In this document: piece by piece, positions 1 through 6,889 of the stretch
Position numbering within the stretch: the stretch's first letter is position 1
Layout of the letters: every line of letters starts with the position of its first letter
DNA from: Bacteroidales bacterium
GTDB lineage: Bacteria; Bacteroidota; Bacteroidia; Bacteroidales; Lentimicrobiaceae
Assembly: GCA_022837485.1 (NCBI GenBank)
Contig: JALHHH010000060.1
Location: 1 to 16,994, forward strand
Direction of reading: 5' to 3'
Length of the DNA: 16,994 nt
Translations under genes and position numbers: made by a program
Notes under the pieces: generated by a model
Databases searched by the model: none
What the model was told of the DNA's origin: nothing
What the model saw: only the letters and a program-made list of their open reading frames with translations

Positions 1-30
1 TGCACTGTAATTTTGTCTCTTTTTTCTCAT
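1..30 (-). CDS. IS3-family transposase OrfA, N-terminal ten codons only
   Basis: The minus-strand ATG at 28-30 starts MRKKRQNYSA and continues past the left edge. Many IS3-family OrfA proteins begin with a basic stretch followed by an aromatic residue and S or T, then a helix-turn-helix that binds the element ends. Everything diagnostic (the helix-turn-helix, the frameshift site and the DDE catalytic OrfB) lies outside the window. The call depends on this short N-terminus and on the IS-end-like sequence upstream. A chance ATG in the remnant of another gene is the alternative. Confidence 0.45.
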   Translation of the reverse strand, partial: MRKKRQNYSA

Positions 31-95
31 AGCGACAGTAAAATTAAGGGTTTGTTTTTACACCTTAACTCGCTGTCCTAAATTTGGGGAGTATT
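1..95 (-). mobile_element. End of an IS3-family insertion sequence (partial)
   Basis: On the minus strand, a sequence resembling an IS3-family terminus (ACTCCCCAAATTTAGGACAG, positions 73-92) is followed about 45 bases later by an ATG at 30 that opens a reading frame starting MRKKRQNYSA. That is the usual look of an IS3-family OrfA N-terminus, and the spacing between element end and ATG is normal for this family. The element would run leftwards out of the window. The exact outer border (about 92-98) cannot be fixed because the other end and the target duplication are not visible. Only the first ten codons are present, so the assignment is an inference from a short motif plus the terminus. Confidence 0.5.
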
Positions 96-461
96 ATATA
101 TCCCATGAGTAATTCCATTTTCGTTGTATTCTGTATCAAACAGGCCTGGGAGCCATTCAGGTAATGGATCTGAATTATTAATACCTGAAACGGTTTCTTC
201 CGGCCAGGCGCCACCCGGATTGTTGTAGTATGGATCCATTTCAGGAGTCTGGTCGTAGATAACATTAACTAAAATGTTCAAAGAGAGTTTTTGCCCGGTT
301 GGATTACTGAGAAACCCCTCCCAGGAGTTAAGGTTGTTTACATTGTTATTCAAGTCATTGCTAAAAGTCTCATGGTTCATTTCAGCAATATTTAAAGGTA
401 CTTGAGCCTGAGGAACACTGTAGAGAAGTGATGATATAAAAATTAAAAGTAACTTTTTCAT
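78..461 (-). pseudogene. Secreted protein gene, 3' end probably cut by IS insertion
   Basis: The frame encodes 127 residues. It begins with a clear signal peptide (MKKLLLIFISSLLYSVPQAQ), a Lys-Lys n-region, a hydrophobic core and a cleavage site near A19-Q20, so the product would leave the cytoplasm. The mature part is rich in Asn, Pro and acidic residues and has a segment of the type SLNILVNVIYDQTPEMDP (about residues 60-77), which reads like the N-terminal part of a longer secreted Bacteroidota protein. The last few codons and the stop (TAG at 78-80) fall in what looks like the end of an IS3-family element, so the native 3' end is probably missing. I do not recognise a function. If the IS call is wrong, this may be an intact small secreted protein. 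No TAnnTTTG box was found upstream of 461. Confidence 0.55.
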
Positions 462-600
462 ATTAATGTGATTTTTAATACATAAATTAATTTATTATGT
501 ACTCATACATTTAATTAAGTTGAGAAATATAGCACGGTAAGTAGCAAAGGCAAGGAGAATTATAATGTATGAGCAGCGATCTTGATAAGTTTTTACGGAG

Positions 601-661
601 GCACATCTTTATCCGGAAGGCAATTGAATACATTGCTTCTGATGTACCGGAAAAGATGTGC
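601..661. repeat. Long imperfect inverted repeat (hairpin)
   Basis: GCACATCTTTATCCGG (601-616) pairs with CCGGAAAAGATGTGC (647-661) with a single bulged base. Inside, AAGGCAAT (617-624) can pair with ATTGCTT (632-638) with one bulged G, leaving a 7-nt loop and an asymmetric internal loop at 639-646. There is no T-run after either arm, so a simple rho-independent terminator is unlikely. The shape fits a palindromic interspersed repeat, a small non-autonomous element or a structured RNA. Copies elsewhere in the genome are not visible here. Confidence 0.6.
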
Positions 662-731
662 ATTGGATTTATGTAAAGAAAAAACTTGTTCAGTTTCCTG
701 GTTGCAATCACCGCTATACAGGGCTGACCGG

Positions 732-749
732 CTCTCTCTCTCTCTCTCT
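732..749. repeat. (CT)9 dinucleotide microsatellite
   Basis: Nine uninterrupted CT units sit in non-coding DNA. Such tracts are rare in bacteria outside phase-variable loci and can change length by slipped-strand mispairing. No gene start lies close enough on either strand to make a regulatory role obvious. Confidence 0.9.
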
Positions 750-995
750 ACGCAGACGTGAGTTTGCTCATTCATGAATATAATCTCAAATGAATTATAA
801 AGATTATCAGCTATAGCAGGTATAGCATGTATATAATTGGTTAGTTTTGTAGTATCTGACTTCTCATTTTCAGGTTTTCCCGATTTTCATCTAAGATTTC
901 GGGCACTCAAAGCAAATAATGCAGGCAAAATAAAACTAAACAAGTTGTACCTTGATTCTATTCTTCAGCCTGTGAATGGATCTAAGGTGTTAAAT

Positions 996-1049
996 ACCTG
1001 TTTATTATTATGTTAAATAAGCAGGTCTATATTACAATATAGTTTCTGC
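996..1049. repeat. Two overlapping, mutually exclusive hairpins
   Basis: ACCTGTTTATT (996-1006) can pair with AATAAGCAGGT (1016-1026) with one mismatch. GCAGGT (1021-1026) also opens a second hairpin: GCAG (1021-1024) and CTATATT (1027-1033) pair with AATATAG (1036-1042) and CTGC (1046-1049). The two structures share 1021-1026 and cannot form fully at the same time. The region is AT-rich, so chance pairing is a real possibility. Confidence 0.35.
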
Positions 1050-1571
1050 CTTTATAGTATGGCAGTAAAAGTAAAACATTATTTTGAATTTGAATATTAA
1101 TTGTCTAATCAAAAGTATTTTAGAATTATTCTGAATAACTAACTGTACAGTCCCGAAAAAATATCTGGTCTTATCATTTTAAGAATGAAGGCCTTCACAT
1201 GCACAAGGATTACTTCAGACATTTGTTTTTCCGATGTATCAGATTGTTGTTGTCATGAAATTCTCCTGACGCAATGATTTTTAATTATCAACAATACAGT
1301 AACTTATTTCTACTTCAGGGCCCCTGTTAAAAACATTAAACCCTCAAAGCGACCATGTTGCACTTTCTTATTATATCAGCAGGCTCCCTTTCATTTCAGG
1401 AGTGCAAATATGGCTAACCGGTACGAAGTATTTTCCCAATTTCTAACATGTTCTTAAATATGCTCGTGTATTTTGTCCCTGCCCCGATCGCTACCGGAAG
1501 TATTGTGGAGACGACGACGCTTTTTACAGGTTAATAATGTTTATTACCGGGGAATTGGCAGGCGAAATCCT

Positions 1572-1579
1572 TAAATTTG
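1572..1579 (+). promoter_or_regulatory. Bacteroidota -7 promoter box of the OPT transporter gene
   Basis: TAAATTTG matches the Bacteroidota -7 consensus TAnnTTTG exactly and lies 37 bases before the ATG at 1617, giving a leader of roughly 30 nt. No clear TTTG was found at the -33 position. An exact -7 box in a short intergenic interval supports the call, but the motif is short. Confidence 0.5.
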
Positions 1580-1616
1580 CGGATTAGTCTTTCTGCAAAC
1601 CTGTAAACTATCGGAT

Positions 1617-3602
1617 ATGGACAAGCACAAACCAGAAATCAAAGGCTTACCTGAAAATGCCTACAGCGAATTAAAGCCGGGCGAAGAGTACAAACCGGTG
1701 ATGTCTCCTCAGAAGGTCTACCCTGAAGTAAACCTGCGTTCGGTATTGCTTGGCCTGCTGATGGCCGTGATCTTTTCGGCCGCGGCCGCTTACCTGGGGC
1801 TGAAGATCGGGCAGGTGTTCGAAGCTGCCATCCCCATTGCCATTATTGCGGTGGGTTTATCCGCCGCATCCAAAAGGAAAAATGCGCTGGGCGAAAATGT
1901 GATTATCCAATCGATAGGCGCCAGCTCGGGCGTGATTGTTGCCGGAGCTATCTTTACGCTGCCGGCGCTATATATCCTTAATCTGGAAGCCCACTTTTAC
2001 CAGGTATTTCTCTCTTCGCTGCTTGGCGGATTCCTGGGAATTCTGTTCCTGATTCCTTTCCGTAAATATTTTGTTTCGGATATGCATGGCAAGTATCCCT
2101 TTCCGGAAGCTACCGCCACCACCGAGGTGCTTGTTTCGGGTGAAAAAGGGGGAAGCCAGGCCCGGCTGCTGCTTGTTGCGGGGCTGATCGGCGGAATCTA
2201 CGATTTTATCATTGCCACTTTCGGATGGTGGAGCGAAGTGTTTACCACCCGCGTGATTCCGGCCGGCGAGATGATCGCGGATAAGTTCAAGATTGTATTT
2301 AAAATGAATGTAGGAGCCGCCGTAATGGGCCTTGGCTACATCATAGGACTGAAGTATGCCGCCATCATCACCGCCGGGTCTTTTGTGGGATGGTATGTGA
2401 TTATCCCGGTGATTTCGCATTTTGCCGAGGGTCAAACCCTGGCCGTAGGCGCCAATGTCACCGCGCTGATCAGCCAGATGTCGCCCGAAGAGATATTCCG
2501 CAATTACGTCAGGCATATAGGCATAGGCGGGATTGCCATGGCCGGCATCATCGGCATTATCCGCTCCAGCGGGATTATTAAAAGTGCTTTCGGACTCGCG
2601 GTGAAGGAACTTTCGGGCAAGCAGGCGGTAAGCGCCAACAATAAACGCACCCAGCGCGACCTGCCGATGAAGATCATTCTCGGCGGTATTCTGCTCACCA
2701 CCGTGGTAATATTTGTCTTCTTTATGTTCGGAGTGGTCAATAACCTCACACAGGCACTGATCGCCCTTGCCATCGTGATGGTGATTGCCTTTCTGTTTAC
2801 CACCGTTGCCGCCAATGCCATTGCCATTGTGGGAACCAACCCGGTTTCGGGCATGACGCTGATGACGCTGATCATCACCTCGCTGGTGCTTGTCTGGGCC
2901 GGCCTTTCGGGAACCGCTGGTATGGTGGCCGCGCTCATCATCGGAGGAGTGGTTTGTACGGCGCTTTCCATGGCCGGGGGCTTTATCACCGACCTGAAAA
3001 TCGGTTACTGGCTGGGCTCATCCCCATACAAACAACAGACCTGGAAGTTTATGGGAACCCTGGTATCGGCTGCGACCGTTGGCGGAGTAATCATGATTCT
3101 GAATGAGACCTACGGCTTTACCGGTGAAAATGCGCTGGTTGCCCCCCAGGCCAATGCCATGGCAGCCGTTATTGAGCCCATGATGTCGGGGAAAGCTGCA
3201 CCCTGGATGCTTTATGCAGCCGGGGCTTTCCTTTCGCTGATCCTTACCATGATCGGCGTTCCGGCCCTGGCTTTTGCCCTTGGAATGTTTATCCCGCTCG
3301 AACTTAACACTCCGCTGCTTGTTGGAGGTATTATTGCCTGGTTTGTAACCACCCGTTCAAAAGATATTAAATTGAATCAGGCACGTAAGGAACGCGGTAC
3401 CCTCATCGCTTCCGGATTTATCGCCGGCGGTGCACTGATGGGCGTGGTAAGCGCCATGCTAAAATTCGGAGGCATCAATTATGTGAATGCTGAATGGTTT
3501 GAATCAAATGCTGCGGAAGCCCTTGCCCTGCTTATGTTTGCCGTGATCTGCGGTTATGTCATCTGGGAGTCGCTCCGGGCTAAACCGGAGACAGAAGCAT
3601 AA
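1617..3602 (+). CDS. OPT-family oligopeptide transporter
   Basis: The 661-residue product is an integral inner-membrane protein with many hydrophobic segments. It matches the bacterial OPT family, proton-coupled importers of oligopeptides or related metal-peptide substrates. After a hydrophilic N-terminus of about 40 residues comes the family-typical first membrane region, AAAYLGLKIGQVFEAAIPIA (about 56-75). The central part has GANVTALISQMSPEEIFRNY (about 279-298), and the C-terminal half alternates hydrophobic spans and short loops up to a hydrophilic tail. Length is usual for bacterial members. The ATG at 1617 is preceded by an exact -7 box, and no upstream in-frame start is needed. The next gene on the same strand, 95 bases downstream, is peptidase T, which suggests that imported peptides are the substrate. 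Exact substrate specificity cannot be read from the sequence. Confidence 0.9.
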   Translation: MDKHKPEIKGLPENAYSELKPGEEYKPVMSPQKVYPEVNLRSVLLGLLMAVIFSAAAAYLGLKIGQVFEAAIPIAIIAVGLSAASKRKNALGENVIIQSIGASSGVIVAGAIFTLPALYILNLEAHFYQVFLSSLLGGFLGILFLIPFRKYFVSDMHGKYPFPEATATTEVLVSGEKGGSQARLLLVAGLIGGIYDFIIATFGWWSEVFTTRVIPAGEMIADKFKIVFKMNVGAAVMGLGYIIGLKYAAIITAGSFVGWYVIIPVISHFAEGQTLAVGANVTALISQMSPEEIFRNYVRHIGIGGIAMAGIIGIIRSSGIIKSAFGLAVKELSGKQAVSANNKRTQRDLPMKIILGGILLTTVVIFVFFMFGVVNNLTQALIALAIVMVIAFLFTTVAANAIAIVGTNPVSGMTLMTLIITSLVLVWAGLSGTAGMVAALIIGGVVCTALSMAGGFITDLKIGYWLGSSPYKQQTWKFMGTLVSAATVGGVIMILNETYGFTGENALVAPQANAMAAVIEPMMSGKAAPWMLYAAGAFLSLILTMIGVPALAFALGMFIPLELNTPLLVGGIIAWFVTTRSKDIKLNQARKERGTLIASGFIAGGALMGVVSAMLKFGGINYVNAEWFESNAAEALALLMFAVICGYVIWESLRAKPETEA

Positions 3603-3616
3603 TCCGGTAGGCGAAT

Positions 3617-3663
3617 GGCGGGGAAAGGCCCGACGAAATGCATTTCGCCATACATTCCCTGCC
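3617..3663 (+). terminator. Stem-loop between OPT gene and pepT (terminator or leader element)
   Basis: GGCGGGGAA (3617-3625) pairs with TTCCCTGCC (3655-3663) with one G-U wobble, and the enclosed sequence holds a perfect 14-bp palindrome CGAAATGCATTTCG (3634-3647). The stem begins 14 bases after the OPT stop codon. It is followed by AATTTGTTAATTTT, which is T-rich but not a clean T-run, so termination would be partial. It could also be an mRNA 3'-end stabiliser. Confidence 0.45.
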
Positions 3664-3697
3664 AATTTGTTAATTTTAATGAAATAAAACCTTTACT

Positions 3698-4921
3698 ATG
3701 AAAGAAGTTATAAAAGAACGCTTCCTGCGCTACGTGGGAGTCGATACCCAGAGCGATGAAAATTCAGCAACCTGCCCGAGTACGGCCAAACAACTGGTAT
3801 TGCTGCGTATGCTGCACGATGAGCTGAAATCGTTCGGGCTTACCGATGTTTCTATGGATGAAAACGGTTACGTGATGGCCACCTTGCCTGCCAATAACGG
3901 CAAAACAGGTCCGGCCATCGGCTTTATCGCTCATGCAGATACAAGTCCCGATATGCCCGGCGATAATATTATGCCGCGCATCGTTGAAAACTGGGATGGA
4001 AACGATATCGTACTCAACAGCGACCTTGGCATTGTGCTCTCACCTTCCGATTTCCCCGAGATGAAACGATATGCCGGGCAAACGCTGATAACTACAGACG
4101 GAACTACACTTCTGGGCGCCGACGATAAAGCCGGAGTCGCTGAGATTATGACCGCTGTGGAGTACCTGGTGAATCATCCCGAAATAAAACACGGACCCGT
4201 AAAAATCGGATTTACCCCCGATGAGGAGATCGGACGAGGAGTGGATCACTTTGATGTGAAAAAGTTTGCCGCCGACTGGGCCTATACACTCGACGGAGGT
4301 GAAATCGGGGAACTTGAATTTGAGAACTTCAACGCCGCTTATGCCAGAATTTCTATCCAGGGGCGGAATATTCACCCGGGGTATGCCAAAGGAAAAATGC
4401 ATAATGCCCTTCTGATGGCAACAGAATTCAATGCCTTGCTTCCCGTTTTCGACCGGCCGGAGTTTACGCAGGATTACGAGGGATTTTTTCACCTTGTGAA
4501 AATGGAAGGATCGGTCGAAAAGTCCATGATTCAGTACATCATCCGCGATCATAACAGAACCCTGTTTGAGCAGCGCAAGGTAACCATGAAGCAATGCGCT
4601 GACTTTATGAACCAGCGTTACGGTGAAGGGTGTTTCACCCTTGAAATGAAAGACCAGTACTACAATATGCGCGAAAAGGTGGAACCTGAGTATCATATTG
4701 TGGAAACCGCCCGCCTGGCGATGGAGGCCGTGGGTGTAAAGCCGAAAATAAAGCCCATCCGAGGGGGCACCGACGGATCCCGTCTCAGTTATATGGGCCT
4801 GCTTTGCCCTAATATCTTTGCCGGTGGACATAACTTCCATGGTAAGTTTGAATTTGTTCCGCTCGAATCTATGGAAAAAGCAACCGAGGTGATTCTGAAG
4901 ATTGTGGAGCTAAACTCCTGA
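3698..4921 (+). CDS. pepT: Peptidase T (tripeptide aminopeptidase, M20B family)
   Basis: This cytoplasmic di-zinc aminopeptidase removes the N-terminal residue from tripeptides. The 407-residue length is usual for the family. Metal ligands and catalytic residues are all in place: H79 and catalytic D81 in IAHADTSP, bridging D142 in LLGADDKAG, general base E176 with E177 in TPDEEIGRG, D199 in YTLDGGEIG, and H381 in NFHGKFEF. The small dimerisation domain lies between about residues 205 and 315. The GGTDGS loop (about 356-361) of the M20 fold is also present. It follows the OPT transporter on the same strand at 95 bases, so peptide uptake and intracellular hydrolysis are probably coupled. A stem-loop and a weak -7-like box (TAATTTTA, 3671-3678, one mismatch) lie between them, so pepT may also have its own promoter. 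Confidence 0.97.
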   Translation: MKEVIKERFLRYVGVDTQSDENSATCPSTAKQLVLLRMLHDELKSFGLTDVSMDENGYVMATLPANNGKTGPAIGFIAHADTSPDMPGDNIMPRIVENWDGNDIVLNSDLGIVLSPSDFPEMKRYAGQTLITTDGTTLLGADDKAGVAEIMTAVEYLVNHPEIKHGPVKIGFTPDEEIGRGVDHFDVKKFAADWAYTLDGGEIGELEFENFNAAYARISIQGRNIHPGYAKGKMHNALLMATEFNALLPVFDRPEFTQDYEGFFHLVKMEGSVEKSMIQYIIRDHNRTLFEQRKVTMKQCADFMNQRYGEGCFTLEMKDQYYNMREKVEPEYHIVETARLAMEAVGVKPKIKPIRGGTDGSRLSYMGLLCPNIFAGGHNFHGKFEFVPLESMEKATEVILKIVELNS

Positions 4922-5150
4922 AAGGAGGGACGGGACGTAAAAAAAGGGTCGAGGGACGAAGGGTTGTAACGGATTCATTAGTTTTCGAAGCAACTGACAA
5001 GGAGAAGGGGAGACAAGGGACTGTTAGACGAACAAACAAAAGCGTGAGGGAGTGAAGGGAAGACTTCGAACTTACCGGAAATGGACAAGGGACGCTTAAA
5101 AGTTTTCCGTTCTTCAATATGCTTTAATAACTGTGCCGGAGTTGATTATT
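4922..5150. repeat. Purine-rich intergenic stretch with GGGAC/GAAGGG repeats
   Basis: Between pepT and the radical SAM gene, the first 180 bases or so are strongly purine-biased on the plus strand, with recurring words such as GGGACG, GGGACGAAGGG and GTGAAGGG. No protein-like frame was found on either strand. Degenerate GGGACGA-type tracts of this kind occur in intergenic DNA of environmental Bacteroidota. I know of no established function. Confidence 0.5.
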
Positions 5151-5178
5151 CTGCAATCCGAAATCTGCAATCCGCAAT
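5151..5178. repeat. Two tandem 14-bp repeats ending at a start codon
   Basis: CTGCAATCCGAAAT (5151-5164) is followed directly by CTGCAATCCGCAAT (5165-5178), 13 of 14 bases identical. The last two bases of the second unit are the first two of the ATG at 5177. If translated, the unit yields SAIRNLQSA-like peptide, a known false N-terminal extension in predicted proteins. This argues that the upstream ATG at 5081 is not the real start of the next gene. Confidence 0.8.
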
Positions 5179-6889
5179 GAATAAGAAGCATTTCACCATC
5201 CCCATCTTCGTTCCCGAGCTGGCCTGCCCCAACCGCTGTGTGTTCTGTAACCAGCAAAGCATTTCGGGTTGCCTCAAACAGCCGGAACCGGAAGAGGTGC
5301 GTGAAATCATTCTGCAGCATCTGAAAACAATCCCTGAAAAGGACGTCCATATAGAAGTCGGTTTCTTTGGGGGTAGTTTTACGGGTATTGAGCCGGAGTT
5401 ACAGGCAATGTATCTGGATGTGGCCCTGAATTTCGTGTCTTCCGGCCGCATCCACGGCATCCGCCTCAGCACCCGGCCCGACTATATTGACGCAGATGTG
5501 CTCAGGCTGCTGAAATCTTACGGAGTTACCACCATTGAGCTCGGGGCGCAATCGCTCGACGATGAGGTACTGAAACTTTCCGGCCGCGGACATACGGTCC
5601 GGGATGTAGAGAAAGCATCGGCGCTAATCCTTGAAGCCGGATTTCAACTGGGCCTTCAGATGATGACCGGCCTTCCCGGCGATACCCCTGAAATGGCCAT
5701 AAAAACCGCCAGGCGGATTGCTGAGCTTAGAGCCGGCTGTACACGGATTTATCCTACCCTGGTCATCAGGGGGACAGAGCTGGAAAAGCGCTGGCGGAAT
5801 GGTGACTACCAGCCACAAACCCTGGATGAAGCAGTGGAACTTACCGCCCGTTTACTGGAAATCTTTCGCGAAGCCGGCGTGGAGGTTATCCGTGTGGGAT
5901 TGCACCCTTCGGAGGATTTGCTGGGAGGAAACGACCTGCTGGCCGGCCCTTTTCACCCCAATTTCAGGGAACTGGCCGAAACCTTAATCTGGAAACGGAA
6001 ACTTCAGCCTCTGCCTGAGCTGCACCCTGTCGGCGGCAGTATCAAAATTCCCGTGCCGGCCGGTGAAATGCCCTATGCAACCGGTTTTGCCTCATCAAAT
6101 CGTGAAATGCTTAAAACACATTTCAGCCGGGTGGAATTTTACGAGGAGGAACCGGACGTTCATGAGAAACCTTTGATTATTACGGATAAAAGAACACCCC
6201 TGCCGGTAAAAAATGCATTGAGGAACCTTGGCCGGATTGTATTGCTTCGCACGGTGAATGCAGTGTATAAGTCCATCAGCGGACATCCCGATATTTTTAT
6301 ATGCACAGGGCCGGAAGCAGTGGTTATTGCCCCGGGTCTGCCGGAAGAAATTAAAAATGCCCTGTCACAGCATGACATACCGGTAATCAGGGGCAGCGCT
6401 GATCCGGGGAAAACCTATCCCGCATCGGCCCGTTACAACGCGGTGATCACACCGGAATATATTATCCACAACCGGAAAATCACGGATCCGATAATCAATG
6501 AAACCTTTAAAGAGCGCAAGCAACTGCATGTAAACCAGGGATATACCCGATGCAACCTGCTTGCTTTGGATAACGATCGCTATATAACTTCCGACCGTGG
6601 CATAGAAAAAGTTTTATTACTGGAAGGAAAATCGGTGCTCTACGCGGATCCTGTTCCGGTCAGGCTGCACGGGCAAAAACACGGATTCTTCCCGGGTTGC
6701 TGCGGAATTCTGGATGATCGGGTCTATATTGCCGGAAGTCTGAAATTCCATCCGCAGGGGGGGGAGATCAGCGCATTTATCCAATCAGCCGGATATTCGG
6801 TTCGGGAATTATACGATGGTCCGCTGACGGATGTAGGAGGGATTTTTATCTTTACGTCCAGTCCCGGATCTGGAAGTCAGGATTTATAA
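5177..6889 (+). CDS. Elp3-like radical SAM protein fused to a DUF6873-like domain
   Basis: The product is 570 residues from the ATG at 5177. Residues 1 to about 330 form a radical SAM domain of the bacterial Elp3-like (COG1243) type. The 4Fe-4S ligands are C17, C21 and C24 in CPNRCVFC, followed by GFFGGSFTG (62-70), IRLSTRPDYI (95-104), TIELGAQSLDD (119-129), MTGLPGDTPE (163-172) and IYPTLVIRGT (191-200). Residues about 332-560 resemble the DUF6873 (GME-fold) family, with IIHNRKITD (429-437), VNQGYTRC (452-459) and LTDVGGIFI (550-558). No acetyltransferase domain of true Elp3 is evident. In Clostridia I recall these two families as separate proteins. A start at 5081 would add 32 residues that come from a repeat, so it was rejected. 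The 3' end overlaps the convergent neighbour by 13 bases. The substrate is unknown; a tRNA or protein modification role is only a family-level guess. Confidence 0.85.
   Translation: MNKKHFTIPIFVPELACPNRCVFCNQQSISGCLKQPEPEEVREIILQHLKTIPEKDVHIEVGFFGGSFTGIEPELQAMYLDVALNFVSSGRIHGIRLSTRPDYIDADVLRLLKSYGVTTIELGAQSLDDEVLKLSGRGHTVRDVEKASALILEAGFQLGLQMMTGLPGDTPEMAIKTARRIAELRAGCTRIYPTLVIRGTELEKRWRNGDYQPQTLDEAVELTARLLEIFREAGVEVIRVGLHPSEDLLGGNDLLAGPFHPNFRELAETLIWKRKLQPLPELHPVGGSIKIPVPAGEMPYATGFASSNREMLKTHFSRVEFYEEEPDVHEKPLIITDKRTPLPVKNALRNLGRIVLLRTVNAVYKSISGHPDIFICTGPEAVVIAPGLPEEIKNALSQHDIPVIRGSADPGKTYPASARYNAVITPEYIIHNRKITDPIINETFKERKQLHVNQGYTRCNLLALDNDRYITSDRGIEKVLLLEGKSVLYADPVPVRLHGQKHGFFPGCCGILDDRVYIAGSLKFHPQGGEISAFIQSAGYSVRELYDGPLTDVGGIFIFTSSPGSGSQDL

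Larger units (their letters stand above)
462..1616. other. AT-rich gap of about 1.15 kb without a convincing gene
   Basis: The open frames here are short and look like neither a known family nor a protein with normal composition; one on the minus strand at 593-775 owes an Arg-Glu run to a CT microsatellite. The stretch is clearly more AT-rich than the flanking genes. It contains a 14-bp palindrome ATAAATTAATTTAT (482-495), a long imperfect hairpin (601-661), (CT)9 (732-749), overlapping hairpins (996-1049), palindromes ACTGTACAGT (1142-1151) and TGAAGGCCTTCA (1186-1197), and a small bulged hairpin (1529-1548) shortly before the next gene's promoter. It could be decayed genic DNA or contain a small RNA. 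Neither can be shown from sequence alone. Confidence 0.6.

Noticed and set aside
511..711. Minus-strand open frame of 66 residues in the left gap
   Set aside because: Overlaps the other short frame and the hairpin, with no recognisable domain or initiation signal.
593..775. Minus-strand open frame of 60 residues in the left gap
   Set aside because: Its Arg-Glu run is a translation of the CT microsatellite, part of it covers the hairpin at 601-661, and it lacks any family resemblance.
5081..5176. N-terminal extension of the radical SAM protein from the ATG at 5081
   Set aside because: The extra 32 residues are a translation of intergenic repeat sequence, including the 14-bp tandem units, and the family start fits MNKKHFTIPIF at 5177.
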